Notes: a model not told the origin generated them from the sequence alone. DNA of 64,000 bases from JBCCIM01 sp965263205 (GCA_965263205.1 CBDHHF010000003.1:248001-312000), one strand, 5' to 3'; numbered from the stretch's first letter, positions 28,178 to 37,041 are shown. Numbers and translations: made by a program.

Positions 28178-29911
28178 ATGCAAAAAGCTTCCCCCGGCAA
28201 CCCTTGGGTTCGCTCCCTGCTTGTTATTACCCTATTTATCTCGCCCGTTCTTTTCCAGGGCTGCGACACCTTTAACACGACTGAAGAAGACACTACCCAA
28301 ACATCAAGAATAACACGGACCCAGGCTCCCGTATCAGGCGAGCACCCAAAACTCAGGCATCCCGAATTGCTCGATCAGGCGCGCCGATCTGATAGAAACG
28401 GTACCGCCGGCAAAGGTGAAGACGACCAGATCCACCTCATGCTTGCCTTCAACGGCTATGAGGCTGATGGCATCACCAAGCGCGTCATGAATCGGTATGA
28501 TGTCACCCGCCGCATCCTCGCCAAATACGAAGATGACGTCACGCTCAAGGTGCAATTGAGCAAAGCATTTGATGGCATCTCGATCAAAATCAATGATGAG
28601 ATCCTGGAAGACTTTCTCCGCGAGCTCAACGAGAATCCAGATTTTGCATGGGCTGAGCCGGACGTAGATTTTGGTCAGCTCTGGGTTGTCCCTAAAAAGA
28701 AAGGGCATGACGCAGAGCAGCTCATTCCCTGGGGCATTGCACGCATCGGTGGTGGGCTCGATAAGCCGAAAAACGAAAAAAAGGTTCACGTGTACATCAT
28801 GGACTCAGGTGTATCCAAAGAAGACATCAATGTGGTGGAGCACAAAGACTTCACGATGCTCTTCGAGAACCGCGACGAAGAGTTTTGGGACGATGCAGTA
28901 GAGTATGACGCGCCGGCCTACGACCCCAGCGAAAAAGGCAATCCGGACGATGAAAGCGGCCACGGCACGCACATTGCCTCCACGCTTGGTGCTAAAAACG
29001 ACAAAAAAGGCATGCTTGGCGCTGCGCCCAACGTCAAAATTCACTCCCTCAAAGTACTTACCGCGCAGGGACGCACAGATATCACCACGGTTACTGCTGC
29101 TGTCGACTACGTGACCGAGCAAAAGTTGGCGAAGCCCGATGAGGCAGTCATCGTTAACATGAGCTTCGGAATGGACATCGGCACAACAGCGTACAATAGT
29201 CTGGATGAAGCCGTTGCGCGCTCTATTGAAGCCGGGGTTGTGTATGTGGTCTCTGCCGGCAACGATGGCCGCGATGCCAGCACCTATTCGCCGGCACACG
29301 TAGAAGGCGTCATCACTGTGGGTGCCTACAACGAAACGGATACGTTCTCCAGCTTCTCGAATTACGGATCGGTTGTCGATATTCTCGCTCCCGGCGAAAA
29401 TATCCTGGCGCTATCACATGTAAAACAGGATGTGGACGCTCGTGAGCATGTCCTCAACAGTGGCACGTCGTTCGCTGCTCCACACGTTACCGCAGCTGCT
29501 GCTTTCTACCTGGGTGAACACCCTCAAGCTACGCCGGCTGAAGTTAAAACAGCGATTTTGTCCCATGCCCGAGCAGGCATCAAAGGTGTGCCAGTTACTA
29601 CAACGAACCGCACGGTGTACATTGGCGATTTTGTCCGAGACAAGAAAGACGACAAGGATTTCAAGCTCAAAAAAGCAAAGTACGACGACAAAAAGAAAAC
29701 GCTGAAAATCGAAGGCGAAGGACCTCGATTGGAAAAACTGATTCTGCGAGACGAAACCGGGCGTGTGCTTGCGGAGACATCTACCGGCTTTGATTCCAAG
29801 TGGAAAATTGAGCTAGATGCTGTTGAGCACAGCCCTTGCGAAGTTGAAGCAACCATTTACAGCGCAACAGAAACAATAGCCGTTGAGCACCGACCAGCCT
29901 CGTGCAACTAA
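28178..29911 (+). CDS. subtilisin-like serine protease (S8) lipoprotein
   Basis: A secreted peptidase anchored by lipid: the signal ends at ISPVLFQGC near residue 29. An inhibitor-I9-like propeptide follows at about 80-175 (MNRYDVTRRILAKYEDDV, WAEPDVDFGQLW). The catalytic core has Asp209 in VYIMDSGVS, His262 in SGHGTHIAS, oxyanion Asn362 in SAGNDG, and Ser431 in SGTSFAAPHVTAAAA. After the core a Lys/Asp-rich stretch (DKKDDKDFKLKKAKYDDKKK) leads into a C-terminal beta domain of about 75 residues ending in a lone Cys pair. The 577-residue length and order match extracellular S8A proteases. A strong shared terminator lies directly downstream. Confidence 0.92.
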   Translation: MQKASPGNPWVRSLLVITLFISPVLFQGCDTFNTTEEDTTQTSRITRTQAPVSGEHPKLRHPELLDQARRSDRNGTAGKGEDDQIHLMLAFNGYEADGITKRVMNRYDVTRRILAKYEDDVTLKVQLSKAFDGISIKINDEILEDFLRELNENPDFAWAEPDVDFGQLWVVPKKKGHDAEQLIPWGIARIGGGLDKPKNEKKVHVYIMDSGVSKEDINVVEHKDFTMLFENRDEEFWDDAVEYDAPAYDPSEKGNPDDESGHGTHIASTLGAKNDKKGMLGAAPNVKIHSLKVLTAQGRTDITTVTAAVDYVTEQKLAKPDEAVIVNMSFGMDIGTTAYNSLDEAVARSIEAGVVYVVSAGNDGRDASTYSPAHVEGVITVGAYNETDTFSSFSNYGSVVDILAPGENILALSHVKQDVDAREHVLNSGTSFAAPHVTAAAAFYLGEHPQATPAEVKTAILSHARAGIKGVPVTTTNRTVYIGDFVRDKKDDKDFKLKKAKYDDKKKTLKIEGEGPRLEKLILRDETGRVLAETSTGFDSKWKIELDAVEHSPCEVEATIYSATETIAVEHRPASCN

Positions 29912-29931
29912 CCAATTTTATCCCTAAATCA

Positions 29932-29977
29932 TGTAAAAAACGGTCCAACCAGCGTTTTGGTTGGACCGTTTTTTACA
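29932..29977. terminator. strong bidirectional terminator between convergent genes
   Basis: A 20-bp perfect inverted repeat (29932-29951 with 29958-29977) has a 6-base loop. Its outer ends are A6/T6 tracts, so it terminates on both strands. It lies between the plus-strand protease and the minus-strand gene ending at 29989. Confidence 0.95.
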
Positions 29978-29988
29978 CATGGCATGCA

Positions 29989-30507
29989 CTAAGGCAATGC
30001 AACTAACTTTTCAACAATAGCAGCAATGCCGGCCGATAGCTCGTCCTCCTTTACCACTTCTACATAGCTGCCATTTACCATCGCAAACTGTCGCATATAC
30101 GACTCGCTAACGTATTCGCGAACCCACGTCCCTTCTTCTGGATGGGTTGCCGGATCTTGCTCGGCAATGGTTTTAAAGAATACCTGGTCTTTTTTGCCCA
30201 ATTCAACCGCCCGATCATCAAGGCGGTGCATTTTGGTAACGGCAAGGGCGACATTACCGGCTTCATCAGATTCAGAAACGCCAATAAAATAGACGGTCTG
30301 GCTGTCTCCAGCATAAACGTGACCTTTGGCTTCCAAAGCATTCTCAAGCATTTCCATCGCCACGCGATGTCGCACTCCAGCCTCTTCCTCCATAGCGATA
30401 AAGCTGACATCAAATGTGCGCTCTTGCGCAAGAAGGGAGATGGGCAAAAGGAAAAATACAGAAAGGGTTGAACACCCGACTATTCGGTGTATACGGGGTC
30501 TAAGCAT
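29989..30507 (-). CDS. secreted protein of unknown function
   Basis: I do not recognise a family. The 172-residue product has a plausible signal peptide (STLSVFFLLPISLLAQ, cleavage after SLLAQ) and then a small mixed alpha/beta domain (RTFDVSFIAMEEEAGVRHRV, HVYAGDSQTVYFIGVSESDEAGN). It has no cysteine in the mature part and no membrane segment, so it is most likely periplasmic. It converges on the S8 protease across a shared terminator, which does not imply a functional link. No neighbour on its own strand is closer than 125 bases. Confidence 0.7.
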   Translation of the reverse strand: MLRPRIHRIVGCSTLSVFFLLPISLLAQERTFDVSFIAMEEEAGVRHRVAMEMLENALEAKGHVYAGDSQTVYFIGVSESDEAGNVALAVTKMHRLDDRAVELGKKDQVFFKTIAEQDPATHPEEGTWVREYVSESYMRQFAMVNGSYVEVVKEDELSAGIAAIVEKLVALP

Positions 30508-30632
30508 ATCAGCACCTATAAATGATAAGATGAAACGGGTTGCTGTAGCAGAATTGCGGCTTGGTTAGACCTGTTTGTTCGTGTTACTTAAATGTATCGA
30601 ATGTATGAGACAGGTACAATCTCCAAACGCAC

Positions 30633-31394
30633 CTAAAGGAGCTTGTTAACCACGACCGGTTTTGTCCGCTCTTTTTGCCCCTCCTCATTTTTGAGGTGAT
30701 GCATGATACTTTGCGAAAAGGGCGTCCAGATCCCCGTTTTGATGCCGGCTTTTCGGAGGGCTCTGCCCGTCCAGTCGTTACATGTATTAAAAAGACTGTA
30801 AGAGCCATTGGCAGCATAGAAGGTATCGTTATTCCGGTATCCTTTTCCCGGAATGAGTACCGGATTACCTGCAGCATCTTGAGCAAACGAGTCCTTGATA
30901 AATCCAATCAATTGTGTGTATTGCTCTGGCGAAATCATCAAAGGCCGTACCCATTCACTAGTGCGTGGGTTGCGATAATAGGTGACGTGCATGGCCGTTG
31001 GGCTCTTCAGAAAAAGCGCACGCATGGCGGTTGAGGCTTTAAGATCGTCCCAGGTTGGTGTTTCTAGATAAAACCCCTGATCGCCCCAACCAAATGCAAT
31101 ATGCGTCATCTGTGCCGGCTGAATGTCTTTAAAATGGACGGCTGGAAACAGGGGTGCCCAATTGACACCGGGCGTTTGAATGGGGAGCGCAATGTCTGTG
31201 TGAACGCCATTGGAAATGATGTAAATTTGAATACCTTCAGCAGGCTGGACGCTATTTCTATTTGCCGGCAAGAGGCCAAAAAGAAAAGCCAGTACAACGT
31301 ACATGAGTGGCACACCTAAAACCACCAGGACAACACGTCCGACTGGTTTCAGTATCCGTTTAAACATAGGCAACACCTGATCATGAGATAACAA
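30633..31394 (-). CDS. DUF2459/TIGR02117 family membrane-anchored protein
   Basis: The 253-residue protein matches the uncharacterised TIGR02117/DUF2459 family. It has one N-terminal membrane helix (RVVLVVLGVPLMYVVLAFLFGLL) followed by a periplasmic domain. The recurrent family motifs are IISNGVHTDIALP, the THIAFGWGDQGFYLETPTW segment, and the NTCNDWTGRALRKAGI cysteine motif. The conserved His, Cys and Asn suggest an enzyme of papain-like type, but no activity is established to my knowledge. The start may be 31394 or the internal ATG at 31367. A lipoprotein gene lies 14 bases upstream on the same strand, so the two may be cotranscribed. Confidence 0.85.
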   Translation of the reverse strand: MLSHDQVLPMFKRILKPVGRVVLVVLGVPLMYVVLAFLFGLLPANRNSVQPAEGIQIYIISNGVHTDIALPIQTPGVNWAPLFPAVHFKDIQPAQMTHIAFGWGDQGFYLETPTWDDLKASTAMRALFLKSPTAMHVTYYRNPRTSEWVRPLMISPEQYTQLIGFIKDSFAQDAAGNPVLIPGKGYRNNDTFYAANGSYSLFNTCNDWTGRALRKAGIKTGIWTPFSQSIMHHLKNEEGQKERTKPVVVNKLL

Positions 31395-31408
31395 AAGCTA
31401 CATAAAAA

Positions 31409-31888
31409 TTATTCGACGTCGCTCAAATCTATCCAGAACCTCGCATGGCGGGATTCTCCGCCTTTTGCTATAAAAATCTCAACAATACCACTCATTTCCC
31501 CTTCAAAGTTAGCCGACTGGATTGCAACGCGTCCTCCACTAACAGGGTACTTCACGTACCGATTGGTTACGGTATCCTGGGTACCATAAAAGACATCCAC
31601 AAGTTTAGGCGGATAGCTCCCCTCAGCCGGCTCTTCCAAACTAAACTGAAAGATAAGCTTTTCGGGTGTATTCGAAGAATAAGGCGGATTGTACTGAAAC
31701 TGCACCATTTCTCCAAAGCGCCGGGCGCGCCACTGCTCTACAACATTGTCTGCAGTTAATTCCAGACCACCGTAGTTGGTAACCGAGTAGTTTTTGCCAT
31801 CATCACTATCAAAGAATGAACATCCTGTTGATATCAACAGCAGCAAAACGATGGACAGGAGCAGCGAAAGGTGATTTTTTTTGAACAT
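31409..31888 (-). CDS. hypothetical lipoprotein
   Basis: I do not recognise a family. The 159-residue product has a canonical lipoprotein signal (LLLSIVLLLLISTGC, lipidated Cys23) and a short Asp/Ser linker. A single beta-rich domain follows (YGGLELTADNVVEQWRARR, QFQYNPPYSSN, VAIQSANFEGEMSGIVEIFI). There is no enzyme motif. The gene precedes the DUF2459 gene by 14 bases on the same strand. This suggests a two-gene envelope operon. Outer-membrane or inner-membrane placement cannot be decided. Confidence 0.72.
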   Translation of the reverse strand: MFKKNHLSLLLSIVLLLLISTGCSFFDSDDGKNYSVTNYGGLELTADNVVEQWRARRFGEMVQFQYNPPYSSNTPEKLIFQFSLEEPAEGSYPPKLVDVFYGTQDTVTNRYVKYPVSGGRVAIQSANFEGEMSGIVEIFIAKGGESRHARFWIDLSDVE

Positions 31889-32081
31889 GACACTACGTTT
31901 TTTTGGTTAGAAAAAAGGGGTGTAGTAGCCGTGTTCGGTTGCTGCTAAGTGGTGCGTTGTAGAAGTGTGTTAAGAAGTAACGTATTAAATATAAGACAAC
32001 AGCACGAATTTTGTTCTCCTGTCTTCCCAAATCTATTGACCTGTATTCGCCTTACCAAAGCAAGGATGCCCCCATGTCACT

Positions 32082-32529
32082 TCAAGAACGTGGAGGAAAA
32101 GACTTTTTGAAGGTAAAAGCATCCGGTGTTGGGCCCTGGGACTGTAACCGTTCGAGTTTTTCTTTGGCCTCGTCAAGCGAAGGCTGGTGGCCGGCTTCAA
32201 TCCACCAGAGCACATTGTACGCCTCCTGCATCGGGAAAAACCACGCCTTCCGCTGACGCATAATCTCTAGATGCGCGCCGTTGTATACAAAATTCCTCAA
32301 CGACGCAATGTCTTGCCAAACAGACAAATTCACCAGATGCGCATCACCAAACGGTCGATATTCCGTCGCGTCGCCATCATCAGATTGCAAACGCCACACA
32401 AAACCGGACGCCTGCTCCGCTAGCGATATTAATCCGATCCAGGTTATCGACAAAGCCTTTCATCGTAGCAGATTCAAGCGGCTCTCGCATCCAGGCAATA
32501 TTGAGCTGTGCTAAATGAAACTTGTCCAT
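32082..32529 (-). CDS. DUF3291 domain protein, frameshifted
   Basis: The product resembles DUF3291 proteins, small dimeric alpha/beta-barrel proteins of unknown role. The N-terminus (MDKFHLAQLNIAWMREPLES, then GFVDNLDRIN) is read from the ATG at 32529. The rest (LAEQASGFVWRLQSDDGDAT, FGDAHLVNLSVWQDIASLRNF, MRQRKAWFFPM, YNVLWWIEAGHQPSLDEAKE) is read in another frame to 32082. Ignoring one base near 32427 gives a single 148-residue protein with the family order. Upstream is the methyltransferase on the same strand. The shift may be an insertion error. Confidence 0.82.
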
Positions 32530-32644
32530 GTATCTCTCCAGGGTATCTATCCAAAAGTCAATATCGAATTACGCACATCAGCCTGTAATCGAGGTAGCCG
32601 TAGTAGCAACCTGCATAACGCCTCTGCTCGCAATACCGCTACCA

Positions 32645-33295
32645 TTAAGCCATTTTCACGCGCTGATACAACGCGGTCTGCCAGAGTGGTGTTTGTGCGC
32701 TCGTGATCAGTTCAAATCCATTGTGTCGGATTTGATTTTCCAGCAGTGCTTCATCGTGTACATACGTTTGAAACCGGTGGCCTGTCAGGCGCCATATTTT
32801 ATTCCCAAACCAGAAAGAGAAGCGCGTATAGGCATGGGATCTGGGATAGCTAATGGCAAACAGGTTGGTACATTTACCCAATACGGCATTCAACAATTTG
32901 ACTGGCTCGGGGTAGCAGCAAACCACGCGATCAAGCGCCACAATGTCGGCGACAGGGAGATCATCTGCTTGCTGAACCACATCGCCATGTAAAAACGAGA
33001 TGGCATCTGGTGTCCCACGTCGAACAGCTTCTTCTGCGGCAAGCTTGAGGGAAGCCGTAGACATATCAATCACGGTAGCATTTCTACCACCTGCAGCAAG
33101 AACCTCATGCGTTATCATGCCAATGCCGCCCCCTACATCGAGCAAGGCCTGTTCCTCTAACGCGTACTGTTTCAGCGCCTCTACCAGTAATTTACTCGTA
33201 CCGAACGGCCCCTTTTTTCTGTACCGCTTCAAATCACGGAGGGCGTATTTGTCATCAAAAAATTTGTCTGCCGCCTGTACACAACAACTCGACAT
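32645..33295 (-). CDS. SAM-dependent class I methyltransferase
   Basis: The 216-residue enzyme has the Rossmann methyltransferase core. Motif I is LLDVGGGIGMITHEVLAAG. The acidic second strand is NATVIDMSTASLKLA, motif II is ISFLHGDVVQQADDLPVADIVALDRVVCCYP, and the fold closes with a beta hairpin near the C-terminus. A Cys pair (SSCCVQ) opens the protein. Its substrate is not readable. The general layout resembles small-molecule or porphyrin methyltransferases. It lies 44 bases downstream of the ECF sigma gene on the same strand. Confidence 0.85.
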   Translation of the reverse strand: MSSCCVQAADKFFDDKYALRDLKRYRKKGPFGTSKLLVEALKQYALEEQALLDVGGGIGMITHEVLAAGGRNATVIDMSTASLKLAAEEAVRRGTPDAISFLHGDVVQQADDLPVADIVALDRVVCCYPEPVKLLNAVLGKCTNLFAISYPRSHAYTRFSFWFGNKIWRLTGHRFQTYVHDEALLENQIRHNGFELITSAQTPLWQTALYQRVKMA

Positions 33296-33339
33296 AAACT
33301 CACTCTGAAGCGCTTAGAATGACTACATGGTCGCATACC

Positions 33340-34170
33340 TTATAGGCTTTTCATGACTTCGATGTTGCAGTTGAGCAGGACTTCTTGCAATGCGTGTCCA
33401 TCAGAGCGCAAAGGATCGATGCCTTTTATTAATTCTGTTCGCATCCGAAAGAGTGCCTCCTGGCTTTTCTTATCTGCCTCCCGGCACATTTTAATTTTCA
33501 TTCGCGCTTCCTGAACGGACTGTTTGGGATTAAACCATCCATTCAATTCCGAGCATTGGTGACAGACGCCGGCTTTATTGATGAGTGCACAACGCCGTTC
33601 AAAAATGTCGATCATGGTTTTGCGCGCTTTTTGCAGACTGTACTTAACAGCCCCTTCCGACTTACCTAAAATCATACAGATTTCGGCTATTGAAAAAGCA
33701 TAAACCTCCTTTAATATGAGTACAACCTGGTTTTCGATGGATAGTGTTTTAGCCATACAGGTGAAGCACATGTCAATATGCTCTTTCATGTCGAATCGGC
33801 CAAAGGCAGAGGTTCGTCTCACCTGCTCGATCGACTGCTGCAAGGCAGGTTGCTCCCTAACCAAAGTCTTGGATCGTTCTTTAACGTCTTCAACCCATCG
33901 TTTTCGCTTTTTCAACGCATTAAGAGCAAGGTTAGTGGCTATCTGAAAAACCCAGGTTTTTAGCGAAGCATTCCCAGCAAAACCAGAAACGTTATCATAA
34001 GCGCGAATAAAGGTGTCATGGGCGATGTCTTCTGCATCTGCTCGACTGGCCATAAGCCTGAACAAATACGACTTCAAGGCATCCTGAAACGCGCTGAATA
34101 ACGTTTGAAAGGCGTGAATATCTCCTGCTTTTGCTGCAATGAGCAGGCTATCCGGTTTATTATTGTCCAT
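33340..34170 (-). CDS. ECF-type RNA polymerase sigma factor with cysteine-rich C-terminal extension
   Basis: The 276-residue protein has sigma-2 (YLFRLMASRADAEDIAHDTFIRAYD, residues about 30-75) and sigma-4 (IENQVVLILKEVYAFSIAEICMILGKSEGAVKYSLQKAR, about 140-185). Unlike most ECF factors it carries a CxxC in the sigma2-sigma4 linker (DMCFTCMAK). It also has about 85 extra C-terminal residues with CHQC, a second lone Cys and a helical Lys/Arg/Glu stretch. No anti-sigma gene lies next to it. Cys-rich C-terminal domains regulate CorE-type ECF factors by metal binding. A similar built-in sensor is my inference here. Confidence 0.88.
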   Translation of the reverse strand: MDNNKPDSLLIAAKAGDIHAFQTLFSAFQDALKSYLFRLMASRADAEDIAHDTFIRAYDNVSGFAGNASLKTWVFQIATNLALNALKKRKRWVEDVKERSKTLVREQPALQQSIEQVRRTSAFGRFDMKEHIDMCFTCMAKTLSIENQVVLILKEVYAFSIAEICMILGKSEGAVKYSLQKARKTMIDIFERRCALINKAGVCHQCSELNGWFNPKQSVQEARMKIKMCREADKKSQEALFRMRTELIKGIDPLRSDGHALQEVLLNCNIEVMKSL

Positions 34171-34181
34171 TTCTTTTTTTC

Positions 34182-34217
34182 AAAAAAAGCCACTCCGGGA
34201 CAACGCCTGGAGTGGCT
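34182..34217 (-). terminator. Rho-independent terminator
   Basis: A 9-bp stem (AGCCACTCC at 34188-34196 with GGAGTGGCT at 34209-34217) is followed on the minus strand by seven U residues. It ends the gene at 34237-34626 and separates it from the sigma factor that starts at 34170. Confidence 0.88.
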
Positions 34218-34236
34218 GATGCACTTCGAGGGGCAA

Positions 34237-34626
34237 CTACTGCAAAAACCAGTTTAGGGCAACGGTGGCATCGTCAAAATATTTAATCGCAAAGCCGTGA
34301 TCGGGAGCCGGCGCATTGTTCATGTATTCAACATGCTCGGCATTCATTACATAGGCAACTTTTTGGATGCCAATTTTTCTATAGCGATCGTAATGCACCG
34401 TGTTCTGCCAAGTTTGAAATTCGGCTGGTGGCATGTAGTTAAAGTGCCGCGTATTGATATAAATATTCGAAACCTGGTATTCGAACCCATAGCCGATGAA
34501 ATTGCAGCAGGCTTCAATAAAGTCTTCGTATGACAGTTCGGGATGGTTCTCCTGCCATACAAAATGCAAAGCGTTATGGCGCTCATCAAATACAACGCGG
34601 TAAGCAGCGGTTTCAAAAATGTTCAT
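34237..34626 (-). CDS. small cytosolic protein of unknown function
   Basis: I do not recognise this 129-residue protein with confidence. Its alternating beta/alpha layout (YRVVFDERHNALHFVWQEN, YEDFIEACCNFIGYGFEYQ, NIYINTRHFNYMPPAEFQTWQ, KVAYVMNAEHVEYM) and its length recall stand-alone STAS/SpoIIAA-like proteins common in Bacteroidota, but no phosphorylatable Ser motif is clear. It has its own terminator before the downstream sigma factor gene, so it is transcribed separately. No signal or membrane segment is seen. Confidence 0.72.
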   Translation of the reverse strand: MNIFETAAYRVVFDERHNALHFVWQENHPELSYEDFIEACCNFIGYGFEYQVSNIYINTRHFNYMPPAEFQTWQNTVHYDRYRKIGIQKVAYVMNAEHVEYMNNAPAPDHGFAIKYFDDATVALNWFLQ

Positions 34627-34726
34627 GATACTTGTAGGATTATGTTAAAAAGCAGGGGGCCGAATTATTCGCCCCTTTTAGCTTTTGACAATCAAGCATC
34701 ACAAAACGGATGAACAACCTGAATTT

Positions 34727-35047
34727 TTATTCATCTTCAATAGTTACAGCAGTACCGTAAGCTAGCATCTCTGCCGCGCCGCCCATAACCACAGAGGTTG
34801 CAATCCGCACCGATACAATAGCATTGGCGCCTAGCCTTTCTGCGTCGTTCATCATGCGCTGCAATGCTTCTTCGCGGCTTTCTTCAAGCAGCTTGGCATA
34901 CGTTCGAATTTCTCCACCGACCATGTTCTTAAACACCGCCCCGATGTCATTGCCAAGATGTCGCGCTCGGATGGTATTACCCCGAACCAGGCCGTGTGTC
35001 AGGGTGATTTTCTTCCCATGAATTGAGGGAGTGGTTACAATCATCAT
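34727..35047 (-). CDS. YbjQ family protein (UPF0145, heavy-metal-binding-like)
   Basis: The 106-residue protein matches the YbjQ/UPF0145 family: VTTPSIHGKKITLTHGLVRGNTIRARHLGNDIGA at the start, the IRTYAKLLEESREEALQRM helix, and the closing GANAIVSVRIATSVVM. YbjQ proteins form pentameric rings in solved structures, and their role is unknown. Members were once called putative heavy-metal-binding, with little proof. It sits alone on the minus strand, about 190 bases from the ALDH gene end, with a terminator in that gap. Confidence 0.9.
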   Translation of the reverse strand: MMIVTTPSIHGKKITLTHGLVRGNTIRARHLGNDIGAVFKNMVGGEIRTYAKLLEESREEALQRMMNDAERLGANAIVSVRIATSVVMGGAAEMLAYGTAVTIEDE

Positions 35048-35177
35048 GTTGGTATGCTCCTATCAAATAAAAGTCAAATGCTTTATAGCAAGAGGCTCTC
35101 ATCGAAGCCTCTCTACTTGCAACTGATTCCTCTACGTGCGCAAGTTCAATTTAGATATACATCTAAATGATAAAAAA

Positions 35178-35214
35178 CAAAAAAAGCCTGCCGGCAACGG
35201 AGCCAGCAGGCTTT
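35178..35214 (-). terminator. Rho-independent terminator after the ALDH gene
   Basis: A stem of 13 positions with one C-A mismatch (35183-35195 with 35202-35214) closes a 6-base loop. On the minus strand it is followed by an unbroken U tract. It lies 20 bases past the aldehyde dehydrogenase stop codon. Confidence 0.9.
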
Positions 35215-35234
35215 CTTAAAGCTCTCAAAGCATC

Positions 35235-36761
35235 TTACAAATCAAACGAAATGCCCTGTGCGAGCGGAAGATCTGCGCCGTAGTTCACGGTACAGGTCTG
35301 CCGGCGCATGTACGCTTTCCAGGCGTCTGATCCGCTTTCTCGGCCACCGCCTGTTTCTTTCTCACCACCAAACGCGCCCCCAATTTCAGCACCAGAGGTC
35401 CCGATGTTCACATTGGCGATGCCACAATCGGAGCCGGCAACTGAAAGGAATGCTTCAGCTTCTCTCATGTTCAAGGTGAAGATCGACGAAGAAAGCCCCT
35501 GCGGCACATTATTTTGAATTGCAATCGCTTCTTCAATGGTATTGTACTTCATCAGGTAGAGAATTGGCGCGAAGGTCTCGTGTTTGACAATCGCCATATC
35601 TGGCGAAGCTTCTACGATCGTTGGCTTCACATAGCAACCCGACTCAAACCCTTCACCATCTAGCACGGCGTCGCCATTCAACACGTTACCCCCCTGCTCG
35701 CGCGCTGCTTTAATTGACGCGTTGTACGCATCCACAGCATCGGTGTCGATCAGCGGTCCCATGTGGTTGTTTTGATCCAGCGGGTCACCGATGCGAATCT
35801 GCTCGTACGCATTGACGAGGCCGTTTTTCAGCTCTTCGTACCTGCTTTCGTGGATGATAAGCCGGCGCGTGGTTGTGCAGCGCTGGCCGGCAGTACCGAC
35901 AGCACCAAAAACTATCGCCTGAATCGCCTGCTTGAGATCTGCATTCTCGGTCACAATGATGGCGTTGTTGCCGCCCAGTTCGAGAATCATCTTACCGAGG
36001 CGCTTCGAGACGGCTTCAGATACAGACTTACCCATGCGCGTAGAGCCCGTAGCAGAGACAAGCGGAATCTCCGGATCGTTGGACATCAACTCACCCACTT
36101 CACGGTCGCCAACAACCAGACAGGAAATACCTTCAGGAAGGTTGTTGTCTTTCAAAACTTCCGCGAAGATCTTCTGGCAGGCAATGGCAGAGAAAGGTGT
36201 TTTTTCAGATGGCTTCCACAAACATACATTGCCGCAAACCCAGGCCAGGGCAGTATTCCACGACCAAACGGCTACCGGGAAATTGAAGGCCGAAATAATG
36301 CCTACAATACCCAGCGGATGCCACTGCTCGAACATGCGGTGGTTTGGGCGCTCAGAATGCATTTGGAGGCCATAGAGCTGACGCGAGAGGCCCACTGCAA
36401 AATCGCAGATGTCGATCATCTCCTGGACTTCGCCGAGCCCCTCCTGCAAACTTTTGCCCATCTCGTAGCTAACCAACTCTCCAAGATGCTGCTTGTGCTG
36501 GCGAAGTTTGTCGCCATACTGGCGTACAATCTCACCGCGTTGTGGCGCCGGCATTTGCCGCCAGACGCTGAAAGCCTCGTGGGCTGCTTTTTTAACGCGC
36601 GCGTAGTCATCAGCGCTTGCAAGATTGACGGTACCGATGGTTTTACCGTCTACCGGGGAATGCACTGCTACCGCCCGTCCACCGCCTTTCCAGCTAGTTT
36701 GACCAGTGCTTACACCGTTGCTGTCTTTGTCTATGCCCAGGTTCTGAAGAATGTTGTCCAT
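35235..36761 (-). CDS. aldehyde dehydrogenase, ALDH7/aminoadipate-semialdehyde type
   Basis: NAD-dependent oxidation of an aldehyde to an acid. The antiquitin branch oxidises alpha-aminoadipate semialdehyde in lysine breakdown. The 508-residue protein shows AFNFPVAVWSWN, GSTRMGKSVSEAV, the general-base motif ELGGNNAIIV, and the nucleophile motif GQRCTTTRRLIIHES. The C-terminal signature GTSGAEIGGAFGGEKETGGG with YMRRQTCTVNYG is typical of ALDH7. No lysine-pathway partner is nearby, so the role is inferred from the family alone. It is transcribed alone with its own terminator. Confidence 0.92.
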   Translation of the reverse strand: MDNILQNLGIDKDSNGVSTGQTSWKGGGRAVAVHSPVDGKTIGTVNLASADDYARVKKAAHEAFSVWRQMPAPQRGEIVRQYGDKLRQHKQHLGELVSYEMGKSLQEGLGEVQEMIDICDFAVGLSRQLYGLQMHSERPNHRMFEQWHPLGIVGIISAFNFPVAVWSWNTALAWVCGNVCLWKPSEKTPFSAIACQKIFAEVLKDNNLPEGISCLVVGDREVGELMSNDPEIPLVSATGSTRMGKSVSEAVSKRLGKMILELGGNNAIIVTENADLKQAIQAIVFGAVGTAGQRCTTTRRLIIHESRYEELKNGLVNAYEQIRIGDPLDQNNHMGPLIDTDAVDAYNASIKAAREQGGNVLNGDAVLDGEGFESGCYVKPTIVEASPDMAIVKHETFAPILYLMKYNTIEEAIAIQNNVPQGLSSSIFTLNMREAEAFLSVAGSDCGIANVNIGTSGAEIGGAFGGEKETGGGRESGSDAWKAYMRRQTCTVNYGADLPLAQGISFDL

Positions 36762-36835
36762 GTATTTTATAGCTATTGAAAAACCGACACGTCGTAAGTG
36801 TAAACCAAAGAATCCTAAAAGATTGATTTGTTTAC

Positions 36836-36870
36836 GGTTGAAGGTTAAAAGTTACAGGTTGAAGGTTTTT
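36836..36870 (+). repeat. dispersed repeat family B element
   Basis: A 35-base element of the pattern GGTTGAAGGTT, AAAAGTTACAGGTTGAAGG and TTTTT. Similar copies are at 57593-57627 (same strand), 59176-59210 and 62123-62154 (opposite), and as the heptamer array at 62031-62096. Confidence 0.65.
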
Positions 36871-37041
36871 GGCCTCCTTCGTTGCGTTGGCAAACGTACA
36901 ACTCGCCTCAACGCGCAAAACCCCAAAACTATCCCTAGCAGCGTGTGCATTTTGAGAAAAGATCGCACAACCGATCCAGCAAAGCGAGGGCGATGTCACC
37001 ATTTAATTCGAATTAGAGGTTCAGCTCGCAGTATAATATTG

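Noticed and set aside
28178..29911. Pairing of the S8 protease with a dedicated inhibitor downstream
   Set aside because: The only neighbour (29989-30507) is convergent and separated by a strong bidirectional terminator; no inhibitor fold is seen.
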